The notes below the pieces were generated by a model. That model did no database searches, had not been told where the DNA came from, and worked only from the letters and a program-made list of their open reading frames with translations. From positions 1,075 to 9,923 of the forward strand of contig DCKO01000091.1 in the NCBI GenBank assembly GCA_002320665.1: DNA of 8,849 nucleotides. The letters run 5' to 3'. Shown here one piece after another: positions 1 through 5,009 of the stretch. A program made the translations under genes and the position numbers. The number at the start of each line of letters is the position of its first letter. Position 1 is the stretch's first letter. The DNA is from Micavibrio sp. UBA1672. Its GTDB lineage: Bacteria > Pseudomonadota > Alphaproteobacteria > Micavibrionales > Micavibrionaceae.

Positions 1-46
1 CACGCACCAACTCCAAAATTCACCACGCACCAACTCCAAAATTCAC
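1..46. repeat. Two tandem copies of a 23-bp unit
   Basis: Bases 1-23 and 24-46 are identical copies of a unit beginning CACGCACCAACTCC and ending AAAATTCAC. The array starts at the window edge, so more copies may lie to the left. It sits 45 bases upstream of the ATPase gene. It could be a short tandem repeat, a duplicated regulatory site or the edge of a larger array. The unit has no evident dyad symmetry, which argues against CRISPR. Confidence 0.85.
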
Positions 47-55
47 CGTTAATGC

Positions 56-84
56 TTGCTTGAGTACAAAAAGCGTGGTTAACT
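56..84 (+). promoter_or_regulatory. Possible promoter of the ATPase gene
   Basis: TTGCTT (56-61) and TTAACT (79-84) are separated by 17 bases and resemble -35 and -10 boxes. Transcription would then start close to the ATG at 91, giving a leaderless or almost leaderless message. This fits the lack of any Shine-Dalgarno sequence before that ATG. The boxes are imperfect and may be chance matches. Confidence 0.3.
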
Positions 85-90
85 CATCAA

Positions 91-1329
91 ATGTATAGCA
101 GAAATATTACAAATTTAGTTATAGAGGCTTTGGAAGACACACCCGTCATTCTTATAAACGGGGCGCGTCAGACAGGCAAAAGCACTCTTTGTAAAAACAT
201 TGTCAAAGAAGGGGCTTTTCAAGGGAATTTCGTCACAATGGACGACCCCGCAACGCTTCTTGCCGCGCAAAAAGACCCTTTGGGATTTCTGGAAGACTTG
301 GGAAAGCACGTTATCATTGACGAAGTGCAAAGAACGCCCGAACTGTTTCTACCTATAAAAAAACTCGTTGATGATGACAGAAAAGGCAGGCGCATTATTT
401 TGACAGGCTCAGCCGATGTCATGATGCTTCCGAAAGTAGGGGACTCGCTCGCAGGCCGAATTGAAATCCATAATCTTTGGCCGCTTTCACAAGATGAAAT
501 AGAAGGCAAAAAATCTAACTTTCTGACAACGCTTATAAACACGGAAAAGAAATTCTCCGCGTCAAATATTACATGGATTGAGATAGCAAAAAAAATGCGC
601 TTAGGGGGCTATCCTGAATCAATAGATCGCAGCTCACCATCCAGACGCAATAAATGGTTTTCAGACTACATAACAGCCATTTTACAAAAGGATATTCGTG
701 ACCTCACAAACATCGAGGGATTAACGGAGATTCCGAATATATTGAAATTGATTGCCACCAGAGTAGGCAGCACCATAAACATGTCTGATATATCCAGATT
801 ATCAGGCGTAAAGCATACGACACTTAAACGATATGTGACATTATTGGAGCATATTTTCCTTATCGTTCATGTACCGGCATGGACAAAAAATGCAGAAGGG
901 GAGTTTGTAAAATCTCCCAAAGTTTATTTGAATGACACAGGACTCCTCAATCATCTGATTGGGCAAGAAGATGATAATTTTTTAGAGCAAAGAAGTAATG
1001 CGGGCGCATATTTAGAAAACTTCATTGTCATGGAAATTATCAAACAACTGAGTTGGTCAAATCTAAGCTTAAAGCCTTATCATTTCAGTATTCATAAAGG
1101 CTCAGAGGTTGATCTGGTTCTTGAAGATAAAACAGGGAATTTATTTGGGATTGAAATCAAATCAGCCGCAACGCTTCACGATAGCGATTTTAATGGTTTA
1201 AGACGACTTTCAACCCTCGTAGGTAAAAAATTCAAACGTGGTATCGTTCTATATACAGGTGAACAATATCTAGGCGGTTTTGGCAACAATCTACAAGCCG
1301 TCCCAATTTCTGCGGTATGGTCAGAATAA
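91..1329 (+). CDS. AAA-family ATPase with DUF4143 and nuclease-like C-terminal region
   Basis: This 412-residue protein is full length for the DUF4143 ATPase family (about 400 residues). The N-terminal AAA domain has Walker A GARQTGKST at residues 24-32 and Walker B HVIIDEVQR, with D77 and E78. A sensor-like strand RIILTGS lies at 101-107. The DUF4143 region covers roughly residues 190-390 and includes a helix-turn-helix-like stretch (MSDISRLSGVKHTTLKRYV). It ends with a PD-(D/E)xK-like signature: E339-V-D341, then E355-I-K357. The family is widespread in bacteria and archaea, often in accessory regions, and its biological role is poorly defined. ATP binding is secure from the motifs; nuclease activity is only inferred. 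No ribosome binding site precedes the ATG, but the next in-frame ATG would remove the Walker A strand. It is followed by a methyltransferase-like gene start, suggesting it once headed a two-gene unit. Confidence 0.88.
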   Translation: MYSRNITNLVIEALEDTPVILINGARQTGKSTLCKNIVKEGAFQGNFVTMDDPATLLAAQKDPLGFLEDLGKHVIIDEVQRTPELFLPIKKLVDDDRKGRRIILTGSADVMMLPKVGDSLAGRIEIHNLWPLSQDEIEGKKSNFLTTLINTEKKFSASNITWIEIAKKMRLGGYPESIDRSSPSRRNKWFSDYITAILQKDIRDLTNIEGLTEIPNILKLIATRVGSTINMSDISRLSGVKHTTLKRYVTLLEHIFLIVHVPAWTKNAEGEFVKSPKVYLNDTGLLNHLIGQEDDNFLEQRSNAGAYLENFIVMEIIKQLSWSNLSLKPYHFSIHKGSEVDLVLEDKTGNLFGIEIKSAATLHDSDFNGLRRLSTLVGKKFKRGIVLYTGEQYLGGFGNNLQAVPISAVWSE

Positions 1330-1341
1330 AAGGGGTGAGCT

Positions 1342-1425
1342 TTGAACGCAGTAGAAATTGAAGAAGCCATATCCTTATTAGCAGATCAACCCTTTGATCC
1401 AAGTGAATTTCCATATGCTTTTTAG
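1342..1425 (+). pseudogene. N-terminal fragment of an MmeI-like DNA methyltransferase/restriction protein
   Basis: From a TTG at 1342, 12 bases after the ATPase stop and behind an AGGGGTGAG ribosome binding site, the frame reads LNAVEIEEAISLLADQPFD and then PSEFPYAF before TAG. From memory this matches the N-terminus of large class I SAM-dependent DNA methyltransferases of the MmeI-like type, which run on as PYAFLEAFG. Adding one T to the T5 run before the stop restores LEAF, so there is a one-base frameshift. A few codons later the homology ends inside the 1427-1473 inverted repeat. More than 90% of the gene is missing. The family assignment rests on about 30 residues recalled without a search, so it is moderate. 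Confidence 0.55.
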
Positions 1426-1426
1426 A

Positions 1427-1473
1427 AGCATTTGACTCTGGAAGCTGCTGTGCATCTTCCAGAGTCAAATGCT
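1427..1473. repeat. Perfect 18-bp inverted repeat with an 11-base loop
   Basis: The left arm AGCATTTGACTCTGGAAG (1427-1444) is the exact reverse complement of the right arm (1456-1473), with loop CTGCTGTGCAT. The right arm is natural coding sequence of the minus-strand small gene, where it encodes HLTLE. The first bases of the left arm also fit the methyltransferase relic (GAA GCA TTT, EAF). A foldback at a rearrangement junction is therefore the favoured reading. It also lies where the ATPase and marR transcripts converge and could act as a hairpin terminator. Neither side has a U-tract, so a canonical intrinsic terminator is unlikely. Confidence 0.9.
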
Positions 1474-1598
1474 CCAAGACTTCTCTCCAGTACTCGGCGT
1501 AAGAAATTTCACCTGTTTCATAGGCGCGCATAAGACGCAAAAGCCGAATAACACTGCGTACAAATTCTATCTCCTCTGGAGAGCCTGCATATTCAAGA

Positions 1599-2102
1599 TC
1601 AGTTGACATTCTTAATATTTCTTTCCGTACCATGCACAAGTTCACTTTTTTCCGTTCCTGAAGGAGCAGAAGACCTTAATATTTGAAGGATCGCACAGAG
1701 ATTCCCAATGTCTTTGTCACTTAAGCCGGCCTTAAAATGCGTCAGAACAGATTGTCGGTAAATAGGCCACATTTTTTTGAGTAAAGCTTTTCCTTCGGGT
1801 TCTATATAGGCATAGACGCCCCGGCCATCGCTTTTGCATTTTTTGCGCGTAACCAGTTTTTCCTTTTCGAGCCGATCGACAAGACGTGTCACATTGTTTT
1901 TGGCGAGCAAAATGCGGGAACCGATATCCTGTAACCGCAGGCGGCAATCCGGCTCACGGTTAATTTCTAGTAAGACGTCATACCAGCTTAAAGGGGGCAG
2001 ACCCGCCTGTTTTAAATCGTTTTCTACGGCATCTGTCAGCATTTGATGAGAGCGAATGAGGGCGACCCACGCTTCGAATATTTTTTCATCTTTTTCATTC
2101 AT
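1599..2102 (-). CDS. MarR-family transcriptional regulator
   Basis: This 167-residue protein has the MarR layout. Helices for dimerisation lie at about 8-35 (FEAWVALIRSHQMLTDAVEND). The winged helix-turn-helix spans about 54-103, with a recognition helix near LLAKNNVTRLVDRLEKEKL and the wing SDGRGVYAY, where D92 and R94 match the family's D-x-R signature. A C-terminal dimer helix follows. The last 20 or so residues are polar and probably disordered. C53 and C89 could be redox sensors, but that is speculation. A GAAG-type ribosome binding site precedes the ATG at 2102. The gene diverges from the rhodanese/YceI pair across a 100-base gap containing a palindrome, the classic arrangement of a MarR repressor controlling itself and its neighbour. 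The ligand is unknown. Confidence 0.9.
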   Translation of the reverse strand: MNEKDEKIFEAWVALIRSHQMLTDAVENDLKQAGLPPLSWYDVLLEINREPDCRLRLQDIGSRILLAKNNVTRLVDRLEKEKLVTRKKCKSDGRGVYAYIEPEGKALLKKMWPIYRQSVLTHFKAGLSDKDIGNLCAILQILRSSAPSGTEKSELVHGTERNIKNVN

Positions 2103-2125
2103 TTCTTCAGTCTATCACAAAATAG

Positions 2126-2155
2126 TTGCAAATGGAACAAAATATGTTTTATACT
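2126..2155 (+). promoter_or_regulatory. Promoter of the rhodanese-YceI operon
   Basis: TTGCAA (2126-2131) and TATACT (2150-2155), 18 bases apart, are good -35 and -10 boxes. Transcription would start near 2161-2163, at the edge of the palindrome at 2163-2174. A repressor bound there would block initiation. A strong AAGGAGG ribosome binding site (2191-2197) precedes the rhodanese ATG by five bases. The marR promoter must lie in the same gap on the other strand but has no clear boxes. Confidence 0.6.
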
Positions 2156-2162
2156 AATATAG

Positions 2163-2174
2163 TTCCATATGGAA
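2163..2174. promoter_or_regulatory. Probable MarR operator
   Basis: TTCCATATGGAA is a perfect 12-bp palindrome immediately downstream of the -10 box. A related half-site ATGGAAC (2132-2138) is the exact reverse complement of GTTCCAT (2162-2168), so the two bracket the -10 region. Palindromes of this size in a divergent marR gap are typical binding sites for MarR dimers. Binding by this particular regulator is inferred. Confidence 0.55.
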
Positions 2175-2202
2175 TTATTTTGGATAAAGAAAGGAGGCCG
2201 TT

Positions 2203-2550
2203 ATGGCTGAACATATTACGCGCGAAGAAATGAAGGACGCTCTTCAGGCTAGTGCGATTACATTGGTCGAGGCGTTGCCGGAGAAATACTATAACGACGG
2301 GCATCTTCCCGGCGCGGTACAAATGAATCATGACGAGGTGGTGGCCAAAGCGGATATACTTCTGCCTGATAAAGCCGCCTTGATCGTGACCTATTGTGCC
2401 AGCGAAACCTGCCCGAATTCAGGCTATGTGGCCGACCAATTGATCGCTAGAGGCTATACCAACGTTAAGAAATATGTTGGTGGGAAGCGGGACTGGGAAG
2501 AGGCTGGAGAAAAATTCGAGCAAAAATCAACCCCAACCAATGTAACTTAA
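2203..2550 (+). CDS. Single-domain rhodanese-like protein
   Basis: This 115-residue cytoplasmic protein is a single rhodanese domain. Family hallmarks are present: the substrate-side motif GHLPGAVQM (33-41), the active-site loop YCASETCPNSG with the probable catalytic C65 and a second C70, and the C-terminal ARGYTNVKKYVGGKRDWEEAG. Such enzymes carry persulfide sulfur on the cysteine and transfer it to acceptors such as cyanide, thiols or partner proteins; the acceptor here is unknown. It is the first gene of a two-gene operon with YceI (24-base gap) and is transcribed away from marR. That suggests induction by a signal the MarR protein senses. The start is well supported by AAGGAGG. The last 12 or so residues (KSTPTNVT) are a polar tail. 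Confidence 0.9.
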   Translation: MAEHITREEMKDALQASAITLVEALPEKYYNDGHLPGAVQMNHDEVVAKADILLPDKAALIVTYCASETCPNSGYVADQLIARGYTNVKKYVGGKRDWEEAGEKFEQKSTPTNVT

Positions 2551-2574
2551 CACAAACCAAAAGGATATAATATT

Positions 2575-3213
2575 ATGAAAAAAGTAATTTTCTTTACGCT
2601 TGTTTGTACCTTTATAAATTTATTGGCTCCACAATCAATGGCGGCTCCAGTCCAATTTATTATTGACAAAACCCATCAATATATTGGCTTTGAAGCCAGT
2701 CATTTTGGATTCTCCCCTGTTCGGGGTCGCTTTGACGATGTTGATATTACCTTGATGTTAGATGAGGTTAATCCCGAAAAATCAAAAGTTAACGTTGTTG
2801 TCTACACAAAAAGTATAGATACGGATCATGAACCCCGTGATGAACACCTTCGCTCGGCTGATTTCTTTAATGTATCCCAATACCCTGAAATGACTTTTTC
2901 CAGTAAATCTCTAGTTTTTGGAAAGGACACCTCATCTGGAAAAATTGTCGGTGATCTTACATTGCTGGGCATTACTAAATCGATCACGCTTGATTTCAAG
3001 CTAACACGTGATGCACCATTTCCGTTGCCCGGCTACAACAATGTACGAACACTGGGTTTTTTGGCTGAAGGCTCAATTAAGCGAGCGGATTGGGGCATGG
3101 ACATCTATTTGGGAGAAGCGATAGCAGATGAAGTACATCTTACTATTCAGTTTGATGCGGTAAATTGTGCCGGAGACGCGGCTAAAGCTCCTTCTTGTAA
3201 GTACGGAAGATAG
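2575..3213 (+). CDS. Exported YceI-family lipocalin-like protein
   Basis: This 212-residue protein begins with a Sec signal peptide: MKK, a hydrophobic core VIFFTLVCTFINLLA, and a probable cleavage near SMA-A at residues 23-24. The mature part is YceI-like: the opening strand FIIDKTHQYIGFEASHFGF, the central DHEPRDEHLRSADFFNVSQYP with EMTFSS, and later GDLTLLGITKSITLDF and RADWGMDIYLGEAIADEVHL. YceI proteins form a periplasmic beta-barrel that binds long isoprenoid-type lipids. Some members are linked to alkaline, oxidative or acid stress. Two cysteines near the end (NCAGDAAKAPSC) could form a disulfide. AAGGA (2561-2565) is the ribosome binding site. It shares the rhodanese promoter, so MarR probably controls it. 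Confidence 0.92.
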   Translation: MKKVIFFTLVCTFINLLAPQSMAAPVQFIIDKTHQYIGFEASHFGFSPVRGRFDDVDITLMLDEVNPEKSKVNVVVYTKSIDTDHEPRDEHLRSADFFNVSQYPEMTFSSKSLVFGKDTSSGKIVGDLTLLGITKSITLDFKLTRDAPFPLPGYNNVRTLGFLAEGSIKRADWGMDIYLGEAIADEVHLTIQFDAVNCAGDAAKAPSCKYGR

Positions 3214-3239
3214 AGGAATCAAAATGCTATATCAAACTA

Positions 3240-3260
3240 TAGGATCGTAAAACAATCCTA
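3240..3260 (+). terminator. Weak hairpin after the YceI gene
   Basis: TAGGAT (3240-3245) and ATCCTA (3255-3260) form a 6-bp stem with a 9-base loop, 27 bases after the YceI stop. There is no T-tract, so intrinsic termination is doubtful. I see nothing coding between 3214 and about 3456. Confidence 0.25.
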
Positions 3261-3456
3261 CCTGCTCAGATGGGAGTGACTGGACGAACTTTCGGAACAT
3301 AGTTGTGCCTTTATCATGATCATGAAAAAATTCAAAATCTGTATATGTTTAGAAAAGTAGTTAATTGGTGGATGGATTTTAAGAAGATATGCGCATGAAG
3401 GTAGCTCAGGTGATGGTCACGGCTATTGGCCAAACATAACAAGAAAGAAATTTTTT

Positions 3457-3616
3457 GTGCCTGCTGGGAATAGAGCGTTTGCAGAGTTTGAGCGGGACAT
3501 GATCCCTGAGCTTACATCGAAGGCCGCCCCCGAAGCTTAGAGACAATGAAGAAAAAGATATCATTGAAAACTTTCTCTCAGGCCATAAAATCAACGGCTA
3601 CAGAGCCACAATATTT
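3457..3616 (+). pseudogene. Decayed serine resolvase (tnpR-like), 5' portion
   Basis: In one frame 3457-3519 reads VPAGNRAFAEFERDMIPELTS. It then shifts by +1, reading RRPPPKLRDNEEKDIIE and NFLSGHKINGYRATIF up to the insertion sequence at 3617. Both pieces align with the intact resolvase in this window (AFAEFEREMIRERT, RRPALREDQQKDIVE and VLSGRKTGAQ). The FAEFER segment is about 83% identical at the DNA level by hand count over 41 bases. Compared with the intact copy it lacks about seven residues between PAG and AFAEF and about 13 before RRP, plus the frameshift. The catalytic N-terminal domain is not found upstream. It is the remnant of an older Tn3-type element, inactivated before or when the IS inserted. 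Confidence 0.75.
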
Positions 3617-3654
3617 TGACCTGCCCCACATGATGGTACCAGTTCGAGAGTTAG

Positions 3655-4527
3655 TCACTGGTTTGGTTTCAATGCGTTAGCCACCATGTGTGGTGACTCA
3701 AGCGTAGCGTAAGGCATCACACATGGTTTTGGCAAGATCGTTTGTGGTGCAGGTGGCCTATAACCGAGCGAACTATGTGGCCTTTTTGTGTTGTAATGCA
3801 CCCTCCAACGCTCGATCAGAACCTGCGCTTCATGCAGAGTATCGAACAATTCACGATCCAATAATTCATCCCTGAGTTTGCCGTTAAAGCTTTCATTATA
3901 GCCATTTTCCCATGGGCTGCCCGGCTCGATATAAGTCGGTTTTACCTCCATCTTTCCCAGCCATTCCCTGACCGCTATAGCTGTAAACTCTGCGCCGTTA
4001 TCGCTGCGGATATGATCAGGCATACCGCGATCAATAAACAGGTTTTCAAGTGCTTCGAGTACATCACCGCTTTTGAGCTTTCGTTTTGTCACGATTGCCA
4101 AACATTCGCGGCTATATTCATCAATCACGGTGAGCATTCTGAATGCCCGCCCGTCTTTTGTTCGATCATGCACGAAGTCGTACGCCCAGACATGGTTTCG
4201 CCAGGATGGACGCAGCCGAATGCAAGAGCCGTCATTCAGCCATAACCTTCCTCTCTTGGGTTGCTTCATCGGAACTTTCAGCCCTTCACGCCGCCAAATA
4301 CGCCACACGCGCTTGTGATTAACCTCCCAGCCTTCGGCTTGAAGAAGCGCCGTGATACGGCGATAACCATAGCGGCCATACTCACTGGCAAGCCTTATAA
4401 TGGCTTCAGTCAAAGCATCTTCATCATTGCGGCGCACATGTTCGCGGCGCTGCGTTGAACGGGGTTGTTTTATCACCGCGCAAGCCCGGCGCTCTGATAC
4501 GCCGAGCTTTTCACTTACGTGATCCAC
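3655..4527 (-). CDS. IS3-family transposase OrfB (integrase-type catalytic subunit)
   Basis: This 290-residue frame, counted from a GTG at 4527, carries an N-terminal HTH_21-type region (GRYGYRRITALLQAEGWEVN, then KRVWRIWRREGLKVP). The rve-type DDE core follows: D117 in HVWAYDFVHD, D176 in HIRSDNGAEF and E212 in NGYNESFNGKLRDE. There are 35 residues between the second D and the E, the IS3 pattern. The C-terminal HYNTKRPHSSLGYRPP is standard. The open frame continues upstream of the GTG (KVLSPSARRECVDHV) into orfA, so the active product is probably the OrfAB fusion made by frameshifting. No internal stops or missing catalytic residues are seen, so it is likely functional. Confidence 0.92.
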   Translation of the reverse strand: MDHVSEKLGVSERRACAVIKQPRSTQRREHVRRNDEDALTEAIIRLASEYGRYGYRRITALLQAEGWEVNHKRVWRIWRREGLKVPMKQPKRGRLWLNDGSCIRLRPSWRNHVWAYDFVHDRTKDGRAFRMLTVIDEYSRECLAIVTKRKLKSGDVLEALENLFIDRGMPDHIRSDNGAEFTAIAVREWLGKMEVKPTYIEPGSPWENGYNESFNGKLRDELLDRELFDTLHEAQVLIERWRVHYNTKRPHSSLGYRPPAPQTILPKPCVMPYATLESPHMVANALKPNQ

Positions 4528-4550
4528 GCACTCACGGCGGGCGGAAGGGC

Positions 4551-4832
4551 TTAATACTTTCCCGACAAAGCCTCTTCCAAGATCAACTTATCGAGCGTTA
4601 AGTCCGACACAGCCTTACGCAGCCGTTGGTTCTCTTTTTCTATTTCCTTAAAACGCTTGGCCTGATCGATATTGATCCCGCCATATTCTTTGCGCCAGCG
4701 ATAATAGGTCTGCTCTGATATACCGCATGAGCGGATCGCCTGCTCAGCAGGCTGCCCCTTAGCGGTATAAATCTCTACCTCGCGTAAGATTTTGATGATT
4801 TCCTCTGTTTTGTATCTCTTGCCTCGGCTCAT
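4551..4832 (-). CDS. IS3-family OrfA (DNA-binding subunit)
   Basis: This 93-residue protein runs from ATG at 4832, chosen because AAGGAGA lies nine bases upstream; an in-frame ATG twelve codons earlier lacks such a site. It has a Tnp_1/HTH_8 helix-turn-helix (KTEEIIKILREVEIYTAKG, then AIRSCGISEQTYYRWRKEYGG). A leucine-zipper-like helix follows (KRFKEIEKENQRLRKAVSDL). In the IS3 family this part binds the terminal repeats and dimerises. It ends at LEEALSGKY, with the stop just after the GGGAAAG heptamer that links it to OrfB. Confidence 0.9.
   Translation of the reverse strand: MSRGKRYKTEEIIKILREVEIYTAKGQPAEQAIRSCGISEQTYYRWRKEYGGINIDQAKRFKEIEKENQRLRKAVSDLTLDKLILEEALSGKY
4557..4563 (-). promoter_or_regulatory. 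Programmed -1 frameshift heptamer G_GGA_AAG
   Basis: Read on the minus strand in the orfA frame, GGA AAG TAT TAA contains the X-XXY-YYZ heptamer G GGA AAG. Slipping back one base gives GGG AAA GTA TTA, which is the open orfB frame (GKVLSPSARRE). The site is seven bases from the orfA stop. This is the known IS3-family means of making the OrfAB transposase; use at this copy is inferred. Confidence 0.75.
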
Positions 4833-4910
4833 AATCTGTCTCCTTTCATAAAGACTTTTATAAACCAATTCCTAACTCAAAAAATGGACCGATTTTAGGG
4901 GGCAAGGTCA

Positions 4911-4940
4911 ATGGCGAATAACCCTATCACCACGCTTTGA
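4911..4940 (+). pseudogene. Possible 3' tail of the decayed resolvase
   Basis: Directly after the IS the frame reads MANNPITTL then TGA. This resembles the C-terminal end of the intact resolvase (VVAKHRQPIT then stop), with GTGGCA matching ATGGCG and CCAATTACC matching CCTATCACC. It is consistent with the IS sitting inside the old resolvase gene with a small deletion beside it. The match is only nine residues, so this is tentative. Confidence 0.35.
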
Positions 4941-4955
4941 TATTCGCCCGTTGTA

Positions 4956-4993
4956 GGGTCTAAACGCACAAAGGAACAAAAGCGGCCATAGGA
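4956..4993 (+). repeat. Left terminal inverted repeat (38 bp)
   Basis: It begins GGGTCTAAACGCACAAAGG and ends GCGGCCATAGGA, and is the exact reverse complement of 8773-8810. One further base outward (A at 4955, T at 8811) also pairs. It is the transposase binding and cleavage end on the tnpA side. Confidence 0.95.
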
Positions 4994-5009
4994 ATTTTTC
5001 TATGCGGCC
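4984..5009 (-). terminator. Possible hairpin at the end of tnpA
   Basis: On the minus strand GGCCGCATAG and CTATGGCC form a stem with a two-base bulge and an A-rich loop. GCTTTTG with further T-runs follows. It spans the tnpA stop codon and the inner end of the repeat. It could limit read-through out of the element, but the stem is short and the T-tract broken. Confidence 0.25.

Larger units (their letters stand above)
1232..1609 (-). pseudogene. Small protein gene coupled to marR, C-terminus replaced
   Basis: The ATG at 1609 overlaps the marR stop by 11 bases (ATGTCAACTGA), which suggests translational coupling. In-frame starts upstream also exist (ATG at 1633, GTG at 1645). From MSTDLEYAG the frame is open for 125 codons. 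The first 55 or so look like a real protein, charged and helix-rich (FVRSVIRLLRLMRAYETGE, SYAEYWREVLEHLTLED). After the inverted repeat at 1427-1473 the frame runs antisense through the methyltransferase relic and the 3' end of the ATPase gene, so the tail is not native. I do not recognise the family. It is best read as a 3'-truncated small protein that may still be made with a junk tail. Its position suggests a role linked to the regulator, but nothing shows what it does. Confidence 0.5.
3617..4910 (-). mobile_element. Complete IS3-family insertion sequence (IS407-like)
   Basis: The 1294-bp element has imperfect terminal inverted repeats: TGACCTGCCCC at the right end of the element (plus strand from 3617) and TGACCTTGCCCCC at its left end (minus strand from 4910). 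It encodes orfA and orfB in overlapping frames, both on the minus strand, with a slippery heptamer between them. End sequence, size and protein types fit the IS3 family, most likely the IS407 group. The flanks ATTT (3613-3616) and ATGG (4911-4914) do not match, so no target duplication is visible. It lies inside a dead resolvase gene. Confidence 0.88.

Noticed and set aside
1..46. CRISPR array
   Set aside because: The two 23-bp copies are directly adjacent with no spacer, and there are no cas genes in the window.
1427..1473. Canonical rho-independent terminator between converging genes
   Set aside because: The stem is strong, but neither strand has a T-run after it, and one arm is protein-coding. 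A foldback junction explains it better, although some terminator effect cannot be excluded.
3406..3594. 62-codon minus-strand frame in the gap before the IS
   Set aside because: It runs antisense to the decayed resolvase, whose plus-strand homology is clear, and has no features of its own.
4012..4458. Overlapping plus-strand frames of 65-81 codons within the insertion sequence
   Set aside because: They are antisense to orfB, overlap each other in different frames and show no protein family features.
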